Positions 49,563-58,870 of a stretch of 64,000 nucleotides of DNA are shown here, in pieces. The stretch spans positions 124,001 to 188,000 of the forward strand of contig NZ_NJER01000004.1 in assembly GCF_002753895.1 (NCBI RefSeq). Reading direction: 5' to 3'. Position numbers and translations under genes: made by a program. The stretch is from Halobacteriovorax sp. JY17. Its GTDB lineage: Bacteria; Bdellovibrionota; Bacteriovoracia; Bacteriovoracales; Bacteriovoracaceae. Under the pieces are notes generated by a model. It had not been told where the DNA came from. It saw only the letters and a list, made by a program, of their open reading frames with translations, and made no database searches. The number at the start of each line of letters is the position of its first letter. Within the stretch, counting starts at the first letter, position 1.

Positions 49563-50454
49563 ATATTTCATCTATGAAGAGATCGAAAGAATTTTCAGAT
49601 GTATATTTCTTGAAATTATAACTAAATGAATTCCAGGATATTTCATTATCTTCTTTGAGTGGGCAACCACTCCTAGAAATCGTTACCAGTTCTTCTTCAC
49701 TTAACTTTAGAGATGAAATTTTCTGAAAGAAAGCAACCACAGAGTAAGGAGTAGACTTCTTTAATTCCTCGGCCAAGTTTGCTATAAGAATTTCTCTTTG
49801 AGACGTATTGGCCCTTCCTATTAATCTAAAATAGAAAGCTTGCTTCTTCGCCCCTTCTAGTTGTGAAGAGTTATCTAGAAACGTTCCTAATTCACTTTCG
49901 GAAGGGTTTGATTTTAAAAAGAGATCTGCTGTACTTTCTAAAATATTCTTATTCTCAAACTTAACAAGTTCGGAGAAGGCTAAATCACTTGGAGCTAAGT
50001 CTCCATCATCTAGCATTGTATTTAAGAGTCGAAGCTCTCTTGAAAGCAGAGTGTGACCAGGGGTTGCAAATTCATCAAAGAAACCATCTGGATCGGCCTT
50101 TGTTCCACAGTAGTCTTTCTTAAGACATTTTACTAGTTGAGCAGATTGTTTAATAACGTAGTTTTTAACGAAAGATTTACTTTGATTCTTTTTTAAATCT
50201 TCTATCTCAATTTTATAATTATTTAAATCTTGAAATAGCTTATCTTCAGTCACCTTGACTTCTAAGTTGGTCGCTAATTTTTGGATTTGTTGATTTAAGA
50301 TATCGTCACCAATAGGAGCTTTTTCACTTTGTGTCTCTGTTGTTGAGGAGGCGTTCCCTCTTTGATCAATTTCAGAATGTGTACTATAGGTTAGATAGAA
50401 AATTGCCAAGCAGGCAATAAGACAAAGGACGAATACAATTATATTTTTTTTCAT
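49555..50454 (-). CDS. Membrane-anchored or secreted protein of unknown function
   Basis: A 299-residue protein with an N-terminal hydrophobic segment (residues 5-22) that is either a signal anchor or a signal peptide. Residues 35-120 are charged and likely coiled-coil, with a Cys pair in KCLKKDYCGTKAD. The rest looks helical (LRLLNTMLDDGDLAPSDLAFS) and may be repeat-like. It lies 58 bp downstream of another secreted protein gene on the same strand, with a hairpin between. No family was recognised. Confidence 0.6.
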   Translation of the reverse strand: MKKNIIVFVLCLIACLAIFYLTYSTHSEIDQRGNASSTTETQSEKAPIGDDILNQQIQKLATNLEVKVTEDKLFQDLNNYKIEIEDLKKNQSKSFVKNYVIKQSAQLVKCLKKDYCGTKADPDGFFDEFATPGHTLLSRELRLLNTMLDDGDLAPSDLAFSELVKFENKNILESTADLFLKSNPSESELGTFLDNSSQLEGAKKQAFYFRLIGRANTSQREILIANLAEELKKSTPYSVVAFFQKISSLKLSEEELVTISRSGCPLKEDNEISWNSFSYNFKKYTSENSFDLFIDEICP

Positions 50455-50476
50455 TCCTTAAGTATAAATGAAAAAC

Positions 50477-50506
50477 TTGCCCATACAAATATTTTTGCAT
50501 GGGCAA
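50477..50506 (-). terminator. Terminator between the two secreted-protein genes
   Basis: Arms TTGCCCAT / ATGGGCAA (8 bp) with a 14-nt loop. Read on the minus strand it is followed by GTTTTTC, so it can end the 50513-51616 transcript. Confidence 0.62.
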
Positions 50507-50512
50507 ATAACA

Positions 50513-51616
50513 TTAATTTAAGATTTCTTCTATTTTATCGCGATTATTTTCTTCATTTTTAAAATTGCTGATGACTTGTTCATAAGCTCCTCTTGAAGCT
50601 TCGTCTAATTCAAATGAAGTAGAATCAAAAACACCGATTTTATCTAAGTTTTCAATATCTAAAACTTTATCTAAATTCTTTAAGAATCCTTCATCATGAC
50701 CTTTGTAAGGGCTACTTGAATCTGCAAAGCGACAAGTCTTGTTCAGATTTCCTGAGTTATACTTCCCCGCCCATGTTCCTCTTACAACACTTTTATAGTC
50801 AATCGTGTAAGTTCTCTTAGAAGCGAAAACATGCCATTTCTCTAGTTTACGTAAACACTTAACTCTCTCTTCCCAAACTTTGGAAGTACTTTTGAAGTTA
50901 TATATTAGAGGCTTAAACCCTTGCATAAGGTAGTTCAGTCCATAAGCAAAAGTCTTACGAAGGGACTTGTGACCGTCTTTTGCAAGATAGTTCTCAGCGT
51001 GCCACCTGATACTCAATTGCATAGCACCTAGATCTGTTCCATCTCCACCACGAATAATTTGTCTGATCACTTGGCTATCTTTGACATCCTTACAGTCTGG
51101 AAAGAATGGATTTTCTCCAGTTTTAAAGTACTGATTAAAATGTTTGTAGTTTGTTGAACTAAGTTTCTTTTCCGCGAGTTCATCAGCTGTGTATTTCTCA
51201 TCTAACTTCTCTTGAGTGTAAGCAAAAATTAAGTTTCCACTATTAGCGTGATCATTACATAGACCTTTTGAATCATTGATCTCTCGAACATGAAGATAGA
51301 GACCTTCTTGTAGAGGAACTGTTAGAGCGAGAGTCATAAAAGCGTTATAGGCCTTTATATTTCCTTCTTCTAATAGAAAGCTTGCTTTCTTGTGAGCTTC
51401 TTGAAGAAGAACTTTTATAAACTTACTTCCATACTTCTTCTTGGCTTCATCGGTATTTTTAAATATTGGAGCATCAATTTCAACATTAGGATTTATTGTT
51501 GTCATCATTCTATCGAGAGCACTTACTCTTGAAATAGTACTATCTGAGGCCAGAACGCTTGCACTCATTGTGTTTAAAAGAGCTAAAGTACAAATGGACT
51601 TCTTTAAAAGACTCAT
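50513..51616 (-). CDS. Secreted protein, possibly lysozyme-like
   Basis: A 367-residue exported protein with signal peptide (about residues 1-23, ending VLAS). The segment LQEGLYLHVREIN followed by GDGTDLGAMQLSIRWHAENYL recalls soluble lytic transglycosylases (catalytic Glu, then G-x-MQ), but the Glu-Ser of that family is Glu-Gly and the spacing differs. It has six or so cysteines. If the resemblance holds, it would cut peptidoglycan in the periplasm or in prey. The assignment is a suggestion only. Confidence 0.55.
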   Translation of the reverse strand: MSLLKKSICTLALLNTMSASVLASDSTISRVSALDRMMTTINPNVEIDAPIFKNTDEAKKKYGSKFIKVLLQEAHKKASFLLEEGNIKAYNAFMTLALTVPLQEGLYLHVREINDSKGLCNDHANSGNLIFAYTQEKLDEKYTADELAEKKLSSTNYKHFNQYFKTGENPFFPDCKDVKDSQVIRQIIRGGDGTDLGAMQLSIRWHAENYLAKDGHKSLRKTFAYGLNYLMQGFKPLIYNFKSTSKVWEERVKCLRKLEKWHVFASKRTYTIDYKSVVRGTWAGKYNSGNLNKTCRFADSSSPYKGHDEGFLKNLDKVLDIENLDKIGVFDSTSFELDEASRGAYEQVISNFKNEENNRDKIEEILN

Positions 51617-51755
51617 ATTTTCTCCTTGAACTTAATAATTAATCAAAGGAGTTCTATCGCATCGCGTCATTTATATCTAGTTAAATACGAAGAGGATGTA
51701 TAATTTTCATTGAGTTGGTTTGTAGTATAGTAATATTAGTGACTTAGGTAGGGTA

Positions 51756-51780
51756 TCTGCTCACAATGAAAGTGAGCAGA
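51756..51780 (-). terminator. Hairpin 3' of the deacetylase gene
   Basis: Perfect 9-bp arms TCTGCTCAC / GTGAGCAGA with a 7-nt loop lie 10 bp past the stop codon. No strong T-run follows, so the terminator role is uncertain. Confidence 0.5.
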
Positions 51781-51789
51781 CAATGTAAA

Positions 51790-52680
51790 TTAGATTAATG
51801 ATTGGCAAGACTTGTTCTTATATGAGAATTCATCCACCTCATCTAGAGGGACAATTTCTATATTCATTTGCTTGGCCTTCTTAATGAAAATCTCTGTCGC
51901 CTGTATACTTCTTTCGTGAATGTCGTGAAGTAGGGCAACTCCTCCACCAATTGGAGAGTTAATTTTATACTTTTTAATTTCGTACTTCGTATTTCCAAAT
52001 ATTGTTCTCTTCACTTTATGCTTATAGGCTGTTCCACCTTTCACATGAGCAATGATATTTTGAGAGATTTGTTCAGGAGTCATCTGTGCTACCCAGTCAT
52101 CTGAATCAATATCCCAAAAGGCAAAATTAATACAATTCTCACCGTAAATCTGGTTACTCACATCCTTCATTACATTGAAGTGGTGGTAGAGCTTACTTTG
52201 CCCATAAGCTCCGTAAGGAAATCTATAAAAGCTTGAGATCTGATTAGAGTTATACTTTCTTTTTAGGGACTCTATCATAGCAACAGTGTTATAGAGCTCT
52301 TCTCTATAAGTCGCTTCGTCTTCGCCATTATTATTGTCGTGATCATGATCATGACTTGCTAAGATATGACCCTCTTTTAAAATTCTCTCGACAATATGAA
52401 TATTTGAAGCATTTACATTCTTTGTAAGAATAAAGAATGTGGCCAAAACATTTTCTCTCTTTAAGAGGTCAAGAAGTTTTGGTGTTCTAGTTCTGTGGGG
52501 ACCATCATCAAAAGTTAGAACTATTTTATTTGAGTTCCTTAAAGATTTAGTTCTATATTGTTCAAATCCAGTATCTACCTTAGGTCTATAGACAAAAGTT
52601 CCCTCTGGGAATTGCTTCTCGTTTGCATATGAATTGATTGAAAGCATGAGACTCATACTTGCTAAAATCGGCTTAATCAT
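51790..52680 (-). CDS. Secreted polysaccharide deacetylase (NodB domain)
   Basis: A 296-residue exported enzyme. The signal peptide begins MIKPILASMSLMLSINSYAN; ATG 52680 follows GGAAAGAGAT. It has the NodB motifs: TFDDGPH (catalytic Asp and metal Asp), the metal histidines in SHDHDHD, RFPYGAYG, DIDSDDW and LLHDIHERS. All five motifs are present, so it should remove acetyl groups from peptidoglycan GlcNAc or a chitin-like polymer. Bdellovibrio uses related enzymes to mark prey peptidoglycan; a similar use here is inference. It is a single gene 82 bp from sfsA. Confidence 0.88.
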   Translation of the reverse strand: MIKPILASMSLMLSINSYANEKQFPEGTFVYRPKVDTGFEQYRTKSLRNSNKIVLTFDDGPHRTRTPKLLDLLKRENVLATFFILTKNVNASNIHIVERILKEGHILASHDHDHDNNNGEDEATYREELYNTVAMIESLKRKYNSNQISSFYRFPYGAYGQSKLYHHFNVMKDVSNQIYGENCINFAFWDIDSDDWVAQMTPEQISQNIIAHVKGGTAYKHKVKRTIFGNTKYEIKKYKINSPIGGGVALLHDIHERSIQATEIFIKKAKQMNIEIVPLDEVDEFSYKNKSCQSLI

Positions 52681-52762
52681 ATCTCTTTCCTTGTTTAGAA
52701 TTGGCGCGACAATATACCTCGAAGAACTGACTGGCAACGCGATGTGTAAAAATGAAAGTCTT

Positions 52763-53494
52763 TTAGAGTTTAAAGTCGAGGGGGTGAGAAATATCTACAC
52801 CTAACTCACTTAATTTACATTGATAAACGAGGATTTCGACACCTTTGGCATGGGCCAATTTAAGAAGCTCACTATATTTTGGATCTATTAATGAGGCCGG
52901 AGAAAAGAGGTTCACATCCTCCCTCTGAACAATGTAGAGCATGCAAGCACGAATGCCTTGCTCTTTTAATTCTATAAGTTCAAGTAAGTGTTTTTGGCCT
53001 CTCTCGCTTACGCTATCTGGAAATAGCGCCAATTGATCATCTCCGAGAAGGGTGACATTCTTTATTTCCACAAAGCATTGGTCTGTAGGAGCAGTCTTCT
53101 CTCCACTATATAAGTAGAGGTCAATTCTACTCTTTCCAATTTTCTCTTCAGGTTTGATAGTTTCATAACCTTGAAGTTCTTTGATGATACCGTTTTCAAT
53201 AGATTCGACGGCAAGCTTATTGGGAAGAGAAGTGTTAACTCCTATCCAAGTTTTTGAATTATGAGTCAGTTCAAGACTGTATTTAAGCTTCCTCTTTGGG
53301 TTGTCATGGTAACTAAGAAGAACGTCCCACCCTTCACCCCAGCAGGTCTTCATACTTCCAGTATTAGCAGTATGGGCCACTATGATATCTCCTTTCTTAT
53401 TAATTGGAGTATCTTGTTCAAGTACTATGTCTGCTAGGAAGCGTTTGTAGCGTTTGAGAATTTTTCCTTTAAATGTAGGAGAGTTATATTTCAT
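52763..53494 (-). CDS. sfsA: SfsA family protein
   Basis: A 243-residue protein with the SfsA features: KGKILKRYKRFLADI, VAHTANTGSM, VLLSYHDNPKRKLKYSLEL, SRIDLYLYSG, VEIKNVTL and FPDSVSERGQKHLLEL. The FPD and EIKN residues resemble a nuclease-like core of the PD-(D/E)XK type. SfsA was first found as a stimulator of maltose use in E. coli and its molecular role is still uncertain. It is a single gene, upstream of the deacetylase on the same strand. Confidence 0.92.
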   Translation of the reverse strand: MKYNSPTFKGKILKRYKRFLADIVLEQDTPINKKGDIIVAHTANTGSMKTCWGEGWDVLLSYHDNPKRKLKYSLELTHNSKTWIGVNTSLPNKLAVESIENGIIKELQGYETIKPEEKIGKSRIDLYLYSGEKTAPTDQCFVEIKNVTLLGDDQLALFPDSVSERGQKHLLELIELKEQGIRACMLYIVQREDVNLFSPASLIDPKYSELLKLAHAKGVEILVYQCKLSELGVDISHPLDFKL

Positions 53495-53644
53495 TTTATT
53501 CTCGAGTTTCTTAGTTGGTGTAGGGGCTTTCTTAAGACATTATGGAGAAGATGGCCCACTATCGTCAAGTTATTGAATTATATAATGAATCTAATTGAAA
53601 ATAATGGTAAAATTTGGAAAACTTTTTAACGATAACTAAACTAT

Positions 53645-55006
53645 ATGAGCCAAGCCTTAATCATTTCAGATAATGAAGTTTTAAACGACCTCTATACAGT
53701 GAACCTAGAAGTTTACACTGGTACAAATGTCACAGTAAAAAGAAACTGTGATGACGCCATTGAACTTCTTGATCTTCATCCAAATATTGATGTGGTGATT
53801 TCTCTTTGTATGTTGGAAGACGTTGATAGTGGAGCAATTATTTATCAACACTTAATTGAAAATGATATGGATATTCCTCTGATTGTCATTGGAAAGAAAA
53901 GTGATGTGCCAAGTGACGTTCCTCAGGTTCAAGGTTGCTATGATTTTAAGCTTCTAGTGAGAACCGTTGCAAAGGTTTTAGAAATTACTGCAAAAGATAT
54001 GGCAGTCCTAAACGTCCCCGAGTATTACCCAATCCCAATTAAGCTTTTCTACAATGTTCAAGAAGTGCCATGCGATGTTTTCTTTAAGATAAAGAAGTCT
54101 ATGGTTGAAAGTGAATACTTAAAAATATTCTTTAGAGGTGATGCTCCTTCTCCCGGAGTAAAGAAGTATATAGATGAAGGTGTGCACTTTCTCTATGTAG
54201 ATTCACTTAAAAGACTAGAGATGATTAATCTCGCAAGTGAATGTATCCTAACAGAGCTTAAGAGGCTTGGTTCAGCAGATATATCTGATGAAAAGAAGAT
54301 AGAAGTTATTGAACAAGGAATTGAGATCGTTGCGAATAGATTATTTGAAACGAGGGAAGTAAACGAAGAAATAATTAAAATTTCTGAAACTTGTATGGAA
54401 GCTATAAAGAGTGTTGTAAGTAATTCTCCAAAGCTTGAAAATATCTTATCTCTTTTAACTGCAAACAGGGCAAGCTACCTCTATTCACACTCTATTATTG
54501 CAACTTATGTCGCCACCCATATCGTTCGAACAATATCGTGGGGTGGAGATAGTCATATTGATAAAATTAATTTCGTTTTCTTCTTTCACGATATGTTTCT
54601 TGCCCCAATCTATACGAAGTATCCTGAGTTAAAATATGAAGAAGAAGCTCTATTTAATAGTAAACTGAGTGATGAGGAGAAGGAAACTATCCTTAGTCAT
54701 GCGAGGTTAGCCGCTGATGCTCTAATGAAGTATCCAAGGCTTCCTTTAGGTGCAGATCAAATCATTCTTCAACATCATGGAATGACTAATGGGCAAGGTT
54801 TTGCCATGAACTATAAAGATGACATTTCACCTTTGGCGAAAGTGATGATTATTGCAGAAGCATTTACTGAAGAAATTTTAAAGTCTTTAGATGACTCTGA
54901 TGAAGGGAAATTATCAAAAGATGATATTGTCGCTCAGTTAAAATCTCGCTACATGAAAAGTACTTATATTAAAATTGTTGAAACTCTTTCTGAAATTAAA
55001 TTTTAA
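53645..55006 (+). CDS. Pseudo-receiver plus degenerate HD-GYP-like protein
   Basis: A 453-residue cytoplasmic protein. Residues 1-110 have a receiver fold (ALIISDNEVLNDLY), but the phospho-acceptor Asp position reads VVISLC, so it cannot be phosphorylated normally. Residues 255-450 resemble an HD-GYP domain: FFHDMF (His315, Asp316) is kept, while HHE-x-DGxGYP is HHGMTNGQGF. Such proteins hydrolyse or sense c-di-GMP. Its catalysis is doubtful. It faces a paralogue at 54996-56360 with an 11-bp overlap of their 3' ends. No Shine-Dalgarno is seen. Confidence 0.7.
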   Translation: MSQALIISDNEVLNDLYTVNLEVYTGTNVTVKRNCDDAIELLDLHPNIDVVISLCMLEDVDSGAIIYQHLIENDMDIPLIVIGKKSDVPSDVPQVQGCYDFKLLVRTVAKVLEITAKDMAVLNVPEYYPIPIKLFYNVQEVPCDVFFKIKKSMVESEYLKIFFRGDAPSPGVKKYIDEGVHFLYVDSLKRLEMINLASECILTELKRLGSADISDEKKIEVIEQGIEIVANRLFETREVNEEIIKISETCMEAIKSVVSNSPKLENILSLLTANRASYLYSHSIIATYVATHIVRTISWGGDSHIDKINFVFFFHDMFLAPIYTKYPELKYEEEALFNSKLSDEEKETILSHARLAADALMKYPRLPLGADQIILQHHGMTNGQGFAMNYKDDISPLAKVMIIAEAFTEEILKSLDDSDEGKLSKDDIVAQLKSRYMKSTYIKIVETLSEIKF

Positions 55007-56360
55007 TCGTTTTCTCTAAGGCCATTAAAGGCTCTTTGAAATTTCCTAAATTATAATCTATTTTTAATTGGTCAATAATTCTATACTTGTCATCTTCTTT
55101 CTTTCCGCTAATTGCAAGTCTTGAAACATATGTGCTGGCCAAGATAAAGGCACAAGAGTGAGCAGTCATTTTATTTGCAGTCACGCCAAATGGGAAACCT
55201 GTTCCATTAGGTTTTTCATGCTGTTGAGCGATGATGAAGTCTGCTTCAGAATAACCTTGAAATTGTCTCGCTATTTCCGCTGCTTGAATAGGGTGAGTAA
55301 GGTACTCATCTTGTTCTTCTCTAGTGAACATTTGAAGGTTTGGGTCTTCCGCACCAGAGATCTTTATCAAGTCTTCATTGCTAAGAGTAGTATCTTGTAA
55401 GAGAGAGGCGAGTCCTAATTTTTTCCTAGATAGATCTGATTTCCATCCAAGGTTATGTAGAATAGCTTCGCAGTAGTAAGACGTGAGAATTGCTTGTTCG
55501 GCAAAGTCTCCATTTTTAAAAGGTATTTGATCTATGACATCAGTAGGTGATTCATACTTTCTAATCGTCTTATCTGTTGTATCGATTATAAGTGAGCATA
55601 GTGCTTGAATATCGTCACTCACGCCAATCGCTCTAATATATTGTTGAATAATTAAAGCACCACGAATTTGATTTCCAAAAATACTCTTAAGAGGAGCACC
55701 CTTTTGAGAGAGTCCAGCGGAAACTTTTTCAATCCCATCTTCTAGCATCTTTATAAAATCATTCTTACCAAGATAGAGATTCTTTATATTCTTTCTTGCG
55801 TAAGTTTGAATTTTTGCATGAGTATAGGGCTGATTTCTTTTAATAATTTTTATAAATTTAGTCTGAGTAAGTTCTAAGTAAACATCATAAGGAACTACTT
55901 TAAACATATAGAAATTTCTAATACGCATCGGTAGGAGTTCATCGCGGTCAATCTCTTCAATGGACTCTTCAAACTCTTCTTGCTTGGCCCAGTCTAGAGT
56001 CGAGCTAATCACTTCTTTAAAGTTCTCAACGTCATACGGTGTATAAATAATACCATTAATAGGATGCCCATTATAAAGATCATCATCAACTCTATCTTTA
56101 ATATGAACTTCTGATCCCATAAAGATAATAGGTCTCTCTCCAACTGTCTCAAGAATTCGTTGACCAAGCTTGGTAGGGCTCTCTTCTTTTATAGAGGCCT
56201 CAATCATGACAATAGCAAATGGGCCCTCGTAGGAGAGGTGGTTTAGAGCATCATTTCCATTTAAACTACAGATGAGTTCAACTTTTGGAAAGTTACCTGC
56301 AAAGAGTCGGTTTAGTGTTGCCCACTCTTCCTTATTATCACAAATATAAAGTGCCTTCAT
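54996..56360 (-). CDS. Paralogous pseudo-receiver plus HD-GYP-like protein
   Basis: A 454-residue paralogue of the convergent neighbour, nearly equal in length. The N-terminal receiver starts ALYICDNKEEWATLN; its acceptor position is Glu (AIVMIEASIKE), mimicking phosphorylation. In the HD-GYP part the HD pair is Gln-Asp (LLQDTT, Gln322), while THPIQAA and QQHEKPNGTGFPFG remain. With the metal His lost it is likely a c-di-GMP binding or scaffold protein rather than an enzyme. ATG 56360 follows AAAGGTAGCG; the frame continues nine codons upstream. Confidence 0.7.
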   Translation of the reverse strand: MKALYICDNKEEWATLNRLFAGNFPKVELICSLNGNDALNHLSYEGPFAIVMIEASIKEESPTKLGQRILETVGERPIIFMGSEVHIKDRVDDDLYNGHPINGIIYTPYDVENFKEVISSTLDWAKQEEFEESIEEIDRDELLPMRIRNFYMFKVVPYDVYLELTQTKFIKIIKRNQPYTHAKIQTYARKNIKNLYLGKNDFIKMLEDGIEKVSAGLSQKGAPLKSIFGNQIRGALIIQQYIRAIGVSDDIQALCSLIIDTTDKTIRKYESPTDVIDQIPFKNGDFAEQAILTSYYCEAILHNLGWKSDLSRKKLGLASLLQDTTLSNEDLIKISGAEDPNLQMFTREEQDEYLTHPIQAAEIARQFQGYSEADFIIAQQHEKPNGTGFPFGVTANKMTAHSCAFILASTYVSRLAISGKKEDDKYRIIDQLKIDYNLGNFKEPLMALEKTIKI

Positions 56361-56488
56361 CGCTACCTTTGAAGATTTAATTTTCAATCTCTACTAGAAT
56401 ACCATAGATATGATAACGTGAAGTTTAGATTGGCAAAAGCCTGAAAATTGGTTTACATAATAAATGACTTTAATTTAACTTATTGAAA

Positions 56489-57409
56489 ATGCAAACCACT
56501 GTAGGCATTATGACTGAATTTCTAGAGAATTTAAAATATAGACTTGAATTGGCAATTAGCGGCGCTGAGGTCAAGAGAGTCCTACATGGGAGAGGTGGAA
56601 CTTTTCCAGATCAGGACTATTTGAATATTGATTACTATCCTCCTGCAATATTTATAACGGTATTTAAAGATGTAGACTACTCTCACATTATTAATGAATT
56701 AATTAAGATTCACGGAGGAGATAGGCCCCTAATTGTTCAAGAAAGGTTTGGAAGAGATATTAAATCTATTTCTCTAGGGCTTGAGTTACCTGAAGTACAT
56801 ATAGTTGAAGAGCATGGCCTAAAGTATCACGTTAGCTTAAAGCAAAATCAAAATACAGGTCTCTTCTTAGATATGAAAGATGAGCGCTCTAAATTAATGA
56901 GTAACTCTGAAGGGAAGAATATTCTAAATCTCTTTAGTTACACATGCTCTCTATCGGTTGCTGCTAAAGCAGGTGGGGCTAAACAAGTTGTTAATATTGA
57001 TCAAAAGAAGACTTTCTTAAATATTGGTCGCGAAAACCACCGTTTAAATAACTGCGATGATGGAGTTGTTTATAAGAGCTGGGATGTCTTAAAATCTATT
57101 AATCAAATTGGAAAATTTGGTCCCTTTGACAAAATTATCTGTGATCCTCCTTCTAACCAAGGAAAGAGTTTCTTTTATAAGAAAGATTACGAAAAGATTA
57201 TTCGTAGAATGGGGAGCTTTCTCAAAGTAGGTGGAGAGTTTGTTGCTTGTTTAAATACTCCATTTGAGGAGACTTCTTTCTTAAGAGATTTGTTTAAGAG
57301 TGAAGGGGGAAAGTGGGAACTCGTCCAAGAGAGTTTTTCTGCAAGTGAATACGAAGAGTTAAATAAGCAAAATGGCCTAAAAATGTGTACCTATAGAAGG
57401 TGTGAGTGA
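56489..57409 (+). CDS. RlmI/RlmK-like class I methyltransferase
   Basis: A 306-residue SAM-dependent methyltransferase. It has KQNQNTGLFLDMKDERS, the block before the SAM site, NILNLFSYTCSLSVAAKAGGA (motif I), VNIDQKK and CDPPSNQG as the catalytic block. These match the RlmI/RlmK family of 23S rRNA cytosine or guanine methyltransferases, but the N-terminal PUA domain of RlmI is missing. The start is uncertain: ATG 56489 or 56510, neither with a good Shine-Dalgarno. Confidence 0.8.
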   Translation: MQTTVGIMTEFLENLKYRLELAISGAEVKRVLHGRGGTFPDQDYLNIDYYPPAIFITVFKDVDYSHIINELIKIHGGDRPLIVQERFGRDIKSISLGLELPEVHIVEEHGLKYHVSLKQNQNTGLFLDMKDERSKLMSNSEGKNILNLFSYTCSLSVAAKAGGAKQVVNIDQKKTFLNIGRENHRLNNCDDGVVYKSWDVLKSINQIGKFGPFDKIICDPPSNQGKSFFYKKDYEKIIRRMGSFLKVGGEFVACLNTPFEETSFLRDLFKSEGGKWELVQESFSASEYEELNKQNGLKMCTYRRCE

Positions 57410-57584
57410 CAATATATTGGGTCACTTTTGAAGAAGAGACTCTATTTTTATTTTTTGAAAAACTAGTTTCAAAAAATATTTAATTATTAAAATCAAGACC
57501 TTAAAGTGATAAATCAAACCTAAGTAAAATATTATCGCTTAGAATGACTCTTAGTTATTAATAGAGAATTAACTGAGAAAGAAG

Positions 57585-58838
57585 ATGAAATTATTAAATG
57601 TTATTAGGGAAATTAATAAGATTCTTTTAAATTCACCAGAGCCAAGTTTGGCCCTTGAAAGAAGCATGCAACTTCTAGCAACGGAGTTAGAAATTGATAG
57701 CCTGTGTATTGATGAGAACGCCTTAAATGAGAACAGTAATAGAATCTATGTTGAAAGCTACTATGAGTGGTACTCAAGTGAAGATACCGTTCGAGTAGAT
57801 AAAGACCTTCTCTCTTCTTTCTCTTATGAAGATATTTATGAATTCTTTACCAATACCCTCGCTATTGGAAAACCTTTATTTGGTAATATAGGAGATCGTC
57901 CTAACCAGAAAAGTCAAATTGGAGACTTCTTTAAAGAAAATAATTTGAAGTCCTACTTCATTGCTCCTATCTTCTTTAACTCAATTCATTGGGGAAATTT
58001 ATCACTTCTAGATTATCGTAGCCCTAGAGAGTGGAGTGAAGTAGAAAATGAGTTGATGCTTATAACGGGACAATTAAGCTTCTTCTTGAAAGATCAAGAG
58101 TTTAAGAAAAATTTTGGGCAGGAATTATGTACGAGTCATTCTGTGAAAATGGCGACTCTTGGAGAAATGGCGTCAGGAATTGCCCATGAAATAAATAATC
58201 CTCTTTTTGTTATAAATGGTTACGCTTCTAAAATTGATTCTTCAATTGAGAGAGGAATTTTAGATGTTCATGAACTAAAAAATATATCATCGATGATTCA
58301 GAGGCATTGCAAGAGAGTTACAAGTATCATTTCTGGTTTAAGGATGATTTCAAGGAAATCAAAGTTAGATGAATTGGAAGTAAAAAACTTTAAAGAAGTA
58401 GTAGAATCTACAATTGATATTTCTAAAGAGAGAATACGTCTCGCCAATATTAATTTTGTGAATAGAATGGAGGAGGGGAGTGATATTCCTATTGAGTGTC
58501 ACCCCGAGCAAATCTCTCAAGTGATAGTTAATCTCTTAAATAACTCTTATGACTCTATTTCTAATCGTGAATGTGAGAAATGGATTGAAGTTGATATGAG
58601 GGAACTAGATGATAGAGTAATTTTTTCTCTCACTGATTCTGGAGAAAGAGTTTCAAATGATGTTGCAAGAAAGATGATGCAGCCCTTTTATACCACTAAG
58701 GATTCAGGAAAAGGAACTGGGTTGGGACTTAGTATTTCAAAAGAAATTATTATGAAGCACGGTGGAAATTTCTACTTAGATAATCACTGTGAGAATATGC
58801 GCTTTATTATTGAACTGCCAAAACTAAGCTACGAATAA
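57585..58838 (+). CDS. Cytoplasmic sensor histidine kinase with GAF-like domain
   Basis: A 417-residue kinase with no membrane segment. Residues 1-165 are a GAF-like sensor (SYFIAPIFFNSIHWGNLSLLDYRSPREW). The H-box is GEMASGIAHEINNPLFVINGYASKI with His201, and the ATP domain has VNLLNNSYDSI, DSGERVSNDV and GTGLGLSISKEII. The H-box is of the NtrB/cytosolic class. No response regulator is adjacent, so it is an orphan kinase. GAGAAAGAAG precedes the ATG. A terminator lies at its end. Confidence 0.88.
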   Translation: MKLLNVIREINKILLNSPEPSLALERSMQLLATELEIDSLCIDENALNENSNRIYVESYYEWYSSEDTVRVDKDLLSSFSYEDIYEFFTNTLAIGKPLFGNIGDRPNQKSQIGDFFKENNLKSYFIAPIFFNSIHWGNLSLLDYRSPREWSEVENELMLITGQLSFFLKDQEFKKNFGQELCTSHSVKMATLGEMASGIAHEINNPLFVINGYASKIDSSIERGILDVHELKNISSMIQRHCKRVTSIISGLRMISRKSKLDELEVKNFKEVVESTIDISKERIRLANINFVNRMEEGSDIPIECHPEQISQVIVNLLNNSYDSISNRECEKWIEVDMRELDDRVIFSLTDSGERVSNDVARKMMQPFYTTKDSGKGTGLGLSISKEIIMKHGGNFYLDNHCENMRFIIELPKLSYE

Positions 58839-58841
58839 AAA

Positions 58842-58863
58842 AGGCCTTAATTTCTTAAGGCCT
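58842..58863 (-). terminator. Bidirectional terminator between histidine kinase and metzincin genes
   Basis: Perfect 9-bp arms AGGCCTTAA / TTAAGGCCT with a TTTC loop. On the minus strand six T residues follow, so it is strongest for the protease gene. Confidence 0.82.
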
Positions 58864-58870
58864 CAACTAT

